A stretch of 11,288 nucleotides of DNA, taken from assembly GCA_023409955.1 (NCBI GenBank), contig JAEYQQ010000200.1:1-11288 (forward strand), written 5' to 3'. Of this stretch, positions 7,505 through 11,288 are shown one piece after another. Made by a program: the position numbers and the translations under genes. This DNA comes from Bacillota bacterium. Its GTDB lineage: Bacteria > Bacillota > Clostridia > Christensenellales > Aristaeellaceae. Each line of letters opens with the position of its first letter. Position 1 is the first letter of the stretch. Below the pieces are notes generated by a model. That model searched no databases. It was not told where the DNA came from and saw only the letters and a list, made by a program, of their open reading frames with translations.

Positions 7505-8332
7505 ATGGAAGGATTTGTGCCAAAGCTGATTGCGCTAGATATTGACGGCACGCTGCTCAACTCTGCGCGGCAGATCACCCAGGCATCCAAGAACGCTATT
7601 GAAAAAGCGCGCAAACAGGGGGTGATGGTCGTTCCGTGTTCGGGACGGCATTTTTCCGGCACGCGGCCCATTGCGATGCAGGCTGGTATGGGAGATGTGG
7701 TGATCTGCGGCAACGGCGCGCTTGTCACGACATGGGATGGAAGTGTCATCTCGGGAAAGATGCTGGATCCACAGCGCTGCCTGGAACTGTTGCGGTTTTG
7801 CGAGTACTATCATCTGGGCGGCAATCTGTATGCCAATGATGTTCTTTATACACTAGCGCCCAACGGCGTAACCCGTTATTATGAACGGATGAATGCGCAG
7901 CTTCCGCCGGAGATGCAGTGCAGATACAGTTTTGTGACGGATCTGGCTGCAGTGATTGAAGAACATGCATCGGATATTTTGAAGTTCGAGATCTTTCCTT
8001 TGCCGGATGAACCCAGAGAGGTGCTGCTAGCTATGCTTGAACGCTGCCCGGATATGTGGGCAGAAGGCAATTTGCGTACCAGTGTAGAGCTTCATGCTTC
8101 CGGTGTAAGCAAGGCGACGGGACTTCGGGATGCGGCATCGTATTTCGGCATACCGATGGCGCAGGTGCTTGCCGCTGGCGATGCAGAAAACGATATTGCC
8201 ATGCTTCGTGCCGCCGGGCTGGGCGCTGCTATGGGAAATGCGATTGATGCAGCCAAGGAATCTGCAGATGAGGTGATTCCCAGCAACGATGAAGATGGCG
8301 TTGCCTGGGTCATCCAAAAGTACCTGCCATAA
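7505..8332 (+). CDS. HAD-IIB (Cof-type) sugar phosphatase
   Basis: A cytoplasmic haloacid dehalogenase-type phosphatase of 275 residues, the usual Cof/YbiV length. All four motifs are present: motif I DIDGTLL (nucleophile Asp12, acid/base Asp14), motif II PCSGR (Ser46), motif III Lys203 in GVSKATGL, and motif IV GDAENDIAML (Asp226, Asp230). The region between motifs II and III (about 88-195) is the C2 cap that selects the substrate. ATG 7505 lies 7 bases after AGGGG (7493-7497); an in-frame GTG at 7502 is less likely. Enzymes of this group dephosphorylate sugar phosphates, often broadly, so it could release a sugar from its phosphate or prevent toxic build-up of a dead-end phosphate. It sits 13 bases after the TIM-barrel gene, within the operon. 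Confidence 0.9.
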   Translation: MEGFVPKLIALDIDGTLLNSARQITQASKNAIEKARKQGVMVVPCSGRHFSGTRPIAMQAGMGDVVICGNGALVTTWDGSVISGKMLDPQRCLELLRFCEYYHLGGNLYANDVLYTLAPNGVTRYYERMNAQLPPEMQCRYSFVTDLAAVIEEHASDILKFEIFPLPDEPREVLLAMLERCPDMWAEGNLRTSVELHASGVSKATGLRDAASYFGIPMAQVLAAGDAENDIAMLRAAGLGAAMGNAIDAAKESADEVIPSNDEDGVAWVIQKYLP

Positions 8333-8344
8333 AAGGAGGGGACA

Positions 8345-10276
8345 ATGATGTCAAAACTGTTAATCATGCGGTTGGAAGAATCGGATTTGAGCCGTCTGCT
8401 TGCGGCATCATTTTCTGAATGCAGGCAGATCTCTTTGAATGAGCCGGTGGATTTGAATGCGTATGACGCCTTTGCCATTTTGGGCGGAACGCAGGATGCG
8501 ATGCAGGCGCTCTTTCCGCATTTGCGCGAAGCCTTGATGGAACAGCGCTGGAATGGAAAACGTGTGTTTTGCGAATATGCTGCCGGGGCAGGGGAAGCTT
8601 GTTTTGCCAATCCTGTTCCCACCCTCTGTGATCGCCCGGTCTGCGTAAAGCCCGATGATGACAGCGGCATCATTCTGGATGAGCAGAACAATACCCGTGT
8701 ACCGGTTCAGTTTTTGCCGGAAAATGCAAGCATCTGGTATCAGTATGTCAGGCGGCCTGATGGATACAGGCGATCACCCGTTCCGGAAAAACGTGATTGG
8801 GATGCGGCGATCTTTGAGGAGACACCCAATTTATTGCAGTGCGCATTCCGGATGTCCAACTTTGCTAAGGCACGCTTTACACCGTTTGGTGCATGGAAAC
8901 AGCTGCTAAAGCAGATCGTTGCTTTTCTTGGTGGCCAGTGGAAAGAGGAGATGGCAACGGGCCTGAGACGGGAGACCTATATGCTCGATGGAAAGCAAAC
9001 GGTCCGTCAGGCCGTTGAAAACGCCGTGATATGGTTTGAGCATTCGGGTATGCTGCTCAAGGTCGAAGGCGTTCCAAAGGCTGTGCAGGAGGGCATTTCC
9101 TCTGTGATCCGTCCGGATGGGCAGCAGGCAATCGCACCGCAGGTCCGCCTTGACTCCATGGGAGAAGCCGCACTGATGTATGAACTGCTCTATCAGACAC
9201 ATCACCGTGAGCAGGATCGGCAGTGGGCCGACGCATTGTATGATACCGTGCGTTCAATGCAGCTGAAAAGCGGAGTGCACCGGGGAATGGTGCGTGGCTC
9301 CCTTGGCTGGTGGCAAAATGCGAGCTATCAGGATGACGCATCCCGGGGATTTATCATTCCGCTGGCCGCCAGAGCCTGGCTGACGGGTGATTTACGGGAT
9401 GAGGCTTTGCTGAGAATGGCGCTGGATTACCTGCTGGCTTCCACGGGTACAGATGGGCTGCGGGTGAATCAGGTCAACTGGTTATCGCAAGAGCACGAAC
9501 GCGTACGGGCTGCAAGGCTTGAAAAGCGCGGTTCCAAGTGGAAAAATAGTGGATTCTATGAGACAACCATTTCAGAGCTTTTCAATACGCCCGCCGATAA
9601 CCCCAGCGGCCATTATAACGGATGGTATATGGCAGCGCTTTTGCTGTGCGGCATGCTGCTTCATGAGCAGAAATATCTGAATGCGGGTAAGCGTGGGTTG
9701 ACGACCATCATGCAAGCTTATCCATGGACTGCCCGGGAGCACAGCCAGACACAGGAGATCTGTCGATTGATTCTTCCGCTTTCCCTGCTGCTTATGGCGG
9801 AAGAAACGCTGGAACACAGGCAATGGCTTTATTCCGTGATTGACGATCTGTGCAGAATGGAATTTCGGAATGGCGCTTTTATCGAGCATGATGAAGGATA
9901 TACCGCATCCTGCAGCCGGGCAGAGTCAGGGGAGTGCAGCGTCTTTTCTCATAATGGGGACCCCGTATGCGATTTTCTGTATTCCATGAACTGGCTTCCG
10001 GTATCACTGGCAGCGGCGTGGCGCGCGACAAAGGATGCTCGTATTCATGACCTGTATCAAAGGACTGTTCAGTTCATTGCCTCCGTTCAGATTCAGTCGC
10101 CCGATCCCAAATTGCATGGTGCTTGGGCACGGGCTGTTGATGCAGAAACCATGGAGATCAATGGCGTCAACAACGATCGGGAATGGTCCATCTGGACCAT
10201 TGAATCCGGCTGGACGGTTGCGGAAATTGCCGGCGGCATGCTATGGGGCTTGTATTTTGGGCTACTGAACGAGTAA
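8345..10276 (+). CDS. Unrecognised two-domain protein with (alpha/alpha)-toroid-like glycosidase fold
   Basis: A 643-residue protein I cannot assign to a named family. There is no signal peptide or membrane segment, so it is probably cytoplasmic. Residues 1 to about 195 look like a flavodoxin/glutamine-amidotransferase-like alpha/beta domain (DAFAILGGTQDAM at 41-53 and GKRVFCEYAAGAGEA at 71-85). A Cys occurs in FCEYAAG, but no complete Cys-His-Glu triad is obvious. Residues about 215-643 are helical repeats with the aromatic, acidic loops of six-hairpin (alpha/alpha) glycosidases and lyases: GWWQNASYQDDASRG (321-335), SGHYNGWYMAALL (421-433), HNGDPVCDFLYSMNW (536-550), HGAWARAVDAETME (591-604) and IESGWT (619-624). 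Asp330, Asp331, Asp539, Asp543, Asp599 and Glu620 are candidate catalytic acids. AAGGAGGGG precedes tandem ATGs at 8345 and 8348, either of which may be used. In this operon it would act on an imported oligosaccharide. Function is inference from fold-like features and context. Confidence 0.8.
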   Translation: MMSKLLIMRLEESDLSRLLAASFSECRQISLNEPVDLNAYDAFAILGGTQDAMQALFPHLREALMEQRWNGKRVFCEYAAGAGEACFANPVPTLCDRPVCVKPDDDSGIILDEQNNTRVPVQFLPENASIWYQYVRRPDGYRRSPVPEKRDWDAAIFEETPNLLQCAFRMSNFAKARFTPFGAWKQLLKQIVAFLGGQWKEEMATGLRRETYMLDGKQTVRQAVENAVIWFEHSGMLLKVEGVPKAVQEGISSVIRPDGQQAIAPQVRLDSMGEAALMYELLYQTHHREQDRQWADALYDTVRSMQLKSGVHRGMVRGSLGWWQNASYQDDASRGFIIPLAARAWLTGDLRDEALLRMALDYLLASTGTDGLRVNQVNWLSQEHERVRAARLEKRGSKWKNSGFYETTISELFNTPADNPSGHYNGWYMAALLLCGMLLHEQKYLNAGKRGLTTIMQAYPWTAREHSQTQEICRLILPLSLLLMAEETLEHRQWLYSVIDDLCRMEFRNGAFIEHDEGYTASCSRAESGECSVFSHNGDPVCDFLYSMNWLPVSLAAAWRATKDARIHDLYQRTVQFIASVQIQSPDPKLHGAWARAVDAETMEINGVNNDREWSIWTIESGWTVAEIAGGMLWGLYFGLLNE

Positions 10277-10311
10277 TCAATAAATGATAAGTAGCAAGGA
10301 GGGATCCTGTG

Positions 10312-11019
10312 ATGACAAAACAGGAGTTGTTTTACGCAATCAAGGGGACGATCATCGTTTCCTGCCAGGCAACACCCGGTGAGCCTCTGTATAGGAAGGA
10401 TCAGTCCGTCATGTACCTGATGGCCCGGGCCGCCAAGCAGGCGGGAGCAAAAATGATCCGTACCAGCTCCAAGCGGGACATCATAGAAATCAAGGAGGAA
10501 ACCGGGCTTCCTGTGATCGGGTTGATCAAGCGGGAATACCCTGGTTATACCGGCCGGATCACCATGACGATGCGGGAAGTGGACGAGTGCATGGAAGCGC
10601 TGGCCGATATTGTCTCTATTGATTGTACAGATACCGTTCGGGGCGACGGGCTGACTGCTCCGGAATTTCTTAAACAAGTCAAGCAAAAGTATCCCAATAT
10701 CATCATTATGGCGGACTGCTCAACGTTGGAGGAGGCGGTTGCCGCCTTTGAGGCAGGCGCGGATCTGGTGGGCAGTACCATGAATGGCTACACAGCCGCC
10801 ACCGCACACTGTAAAGGAGAGCCGAATTACGAGCTTGTAAAGCAGATGGCCGCAGCGCTGCCCTGCCCTGTGATTGCAGAGGGACGGGTACATATGCCGG
10901 AGCAGGCTCGAAAAATGCTGGAAATCGGTGCATGGTCGGTGGTGGTTGGCGGGGCAATTACGCGCCCGTTGGAAATTGCAGAGCGCTTCATGAATGCTGT
11001 AAAGGATTTTAAGGTATGA
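10312..11019 (+). CDS. nanE: NanE-like N-acetylmannosamine-6-phosphate 2-epimerase
   Basis: A 235-residue cytoplasmic TIM-barrel enzyme that would convert ManNAc-6-phosphate into GlcNAc-6-phosphate. Family landmarks are in order: IIVSCQATPGEPLY (14-27), GLIKREY with the catalytic Lys73 (70-76), SIDCTDT (102-108, where relatives have the ALDAT type), IIMADCSTLEEA (131-142), GADLVGSTMNGYT (149-161), VIAEGRV with the catalytic Glu190 (187-193), and VVVGGAITRP (210-219). The usual IRANG after strand two is replaced by IRTSS (49-53), so a variant substrate is possible. AAGGAGG (10296-10302) is 9 bases before ATG 10312; a GTG at 10309 with 6-base spacing is an alternative start. The gene follows the 643-residue protein after a short AT-rich gap and overlaps the ROK kinase gene. 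Confidence 0.85.
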   Translation: MTKQELFYAIKGTIIVSCQATPGEPLYRKDQSVMYLMARAAKQAGAKMIRTSSKRDIIEIKEETGLPVIGLIKREYPGYTGRITMTMREVDECMEALADIVSIDCTDTVRGDGLTAPEFLKQVKQKYPNIIIMADCSTLEEAVAAFEAGADLVGSTMNGYTAATAHCKGEPNYELVKQMAAALPCPVIAEGRVHMPEQARKMLEIGAWSVVVGGAITRPLEIAERFMNAVKDFKV

Positions 11020-11288
11020 TCTTAGGTGTAGACATAGGCGGCACCTTCGTCAAAATGGGGATGATCGATCACCTGGGCACGATTCATGACCGACATGAGG
11101 CAAGCGTCTGCTTTGATGCCTATAAGACGCCCATCCTGAATACGGTGATCCATGAAGCAATGATATTTCTGGAGCAGAGCGGTATAGCCATCGAAGGGAT
11201 CGGCGTATCGGCAACCGGTCAGATCGATGTTGAAACGGGAACGGTCATCGGAACGAATGGAAGAATTCCCAATTACGAGGGTGCGGAA
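11016..11288 (+). CDS. ROK-family sugar kinase, N-terminal part (runs off the window)
   Basis: The first 91 residues of a ROK (repressor, ORF, kinase) protein; the rest lies beyond the window. The N-terminal phosphate-binding motif VDIGGTFVKMGMID (5-18) is intact, and GIGVSATGQIDVETGTVIG (61-79) is the second family landmark, followed by NGRIPNYEG (81-89). There is no DNA-binding domain before the kinase fold, so it is a sugar kinase rather than a ROK repressor. Its ATG overlaps the NanE stop in ATGA (11016-11019), indicating translational coupling. ROK kinases next to NanE usually phosphorylate N-acetylmannosamine (NanK), but glucose, fructose or other N-acetylhexosamines are also possible. 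The GHE...CXCGXXGC metal-binding region that would help cannot be seen here. Confidence 0.9.
   Translation, partial: MILGVDIGGTFVKMGMIDHLGTIHDRHEASVCFDAYKTPILNTVIHEAMIFLEQSGIAIEGIGVSATGQIDVETGTVIGTNGRIPNYEGAE

Noticed and set aside
8092..8691. Minus-strand open frame of 199 codons spanning the HAD phosphatase and the start of the 643-residue protein
   Set aside because: It crosses the junction of two well-supported plus-strand genes and is serine-rich, low-complexity shadow sequence without motifs.
10093..10686. Minus-strand open frame of 197 codons over the end of the 643-residue protein and the start of the NanE-like gene
   Set aside because: Both plus-strand genes have conserved motifs and good ribosome sites here; the antisense frame shows none.

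Overview
The window looks like a chromosomal carbohydrate-utilisation locus of a low-to-mid GC Bacillota (Clostridia-type) bacterium. Signs of this are strong AGGAGG-type ribosome binding sites, an LplA/LplB/LplC-type sugar ABC transporter with no ATPase gene nearby, and a membrane-anchored AraC-family regulator just upstream. The substrate-binding protein carries an ALA-type signal peptide with no convincing lipobox. I associate that, from memory only, with some Christensenellales-like gut Clostridia; the taxonomy is inference.

Layout: bases 1 to about 1040 hold no intact gene. The first ~250 bases are AT-rich. Bases 290-540 contain an open stretch broken by stops, and about 653-1060 carry what looks like a frameshifted remnant of a phage tail or Ig-like structural protein. 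From 1046 a good sigma-A-like promoter leads into a 616-residue transmembrane AraC regulator (1113-2963). A 161-base gap follows with repeats, a palindrome, a weak promoter and a terminator-like hairpin. Then comes a tightly packed same-strand operon: substrate-binding protein (3125-4687), a strong hairpin, permease 1 (4750-5700), permease 2 (5713-6609), a TIM-barrel sugar epimerase/isomerase (6616-7491), a HAD-IIB sugar phosphatase (7505-8332), a 643-residue unrecognised two-domain protein with an (alpha/alpha)-toroid-like C-terminal part (8345-10276), a NanE-like ManNAc-6-phosphate 2-epimerase (10312-11019), and the start of a ROK-family sugar kinase (11016 to the window end). The last two genes overlap by ATGA.

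Proposed working (inference): the regulator senses a sugar or envelope signal outside the cell and activates the operon. The LplABC-like importer brings in an oligosaccharide or sugar derivative. The 643-residue protein, which has no visible secretion signal, may cleave or modify it inside the cell. The TIM-barrel enzyme isomerises a sugar, the ROK kinase phosphorylates it, the NanE-like enzyme epimerises the 2-acetamido sugar phosphate, and the HAD enzyme removes or recycles phosphate. NanE plus a ROK kinase points to an N-acetylmannosamine-type branch, but no sialic acid lyase (NanA) is in the window, so the real substrate is open. The most novel element is the 643-residue protein in this setting.
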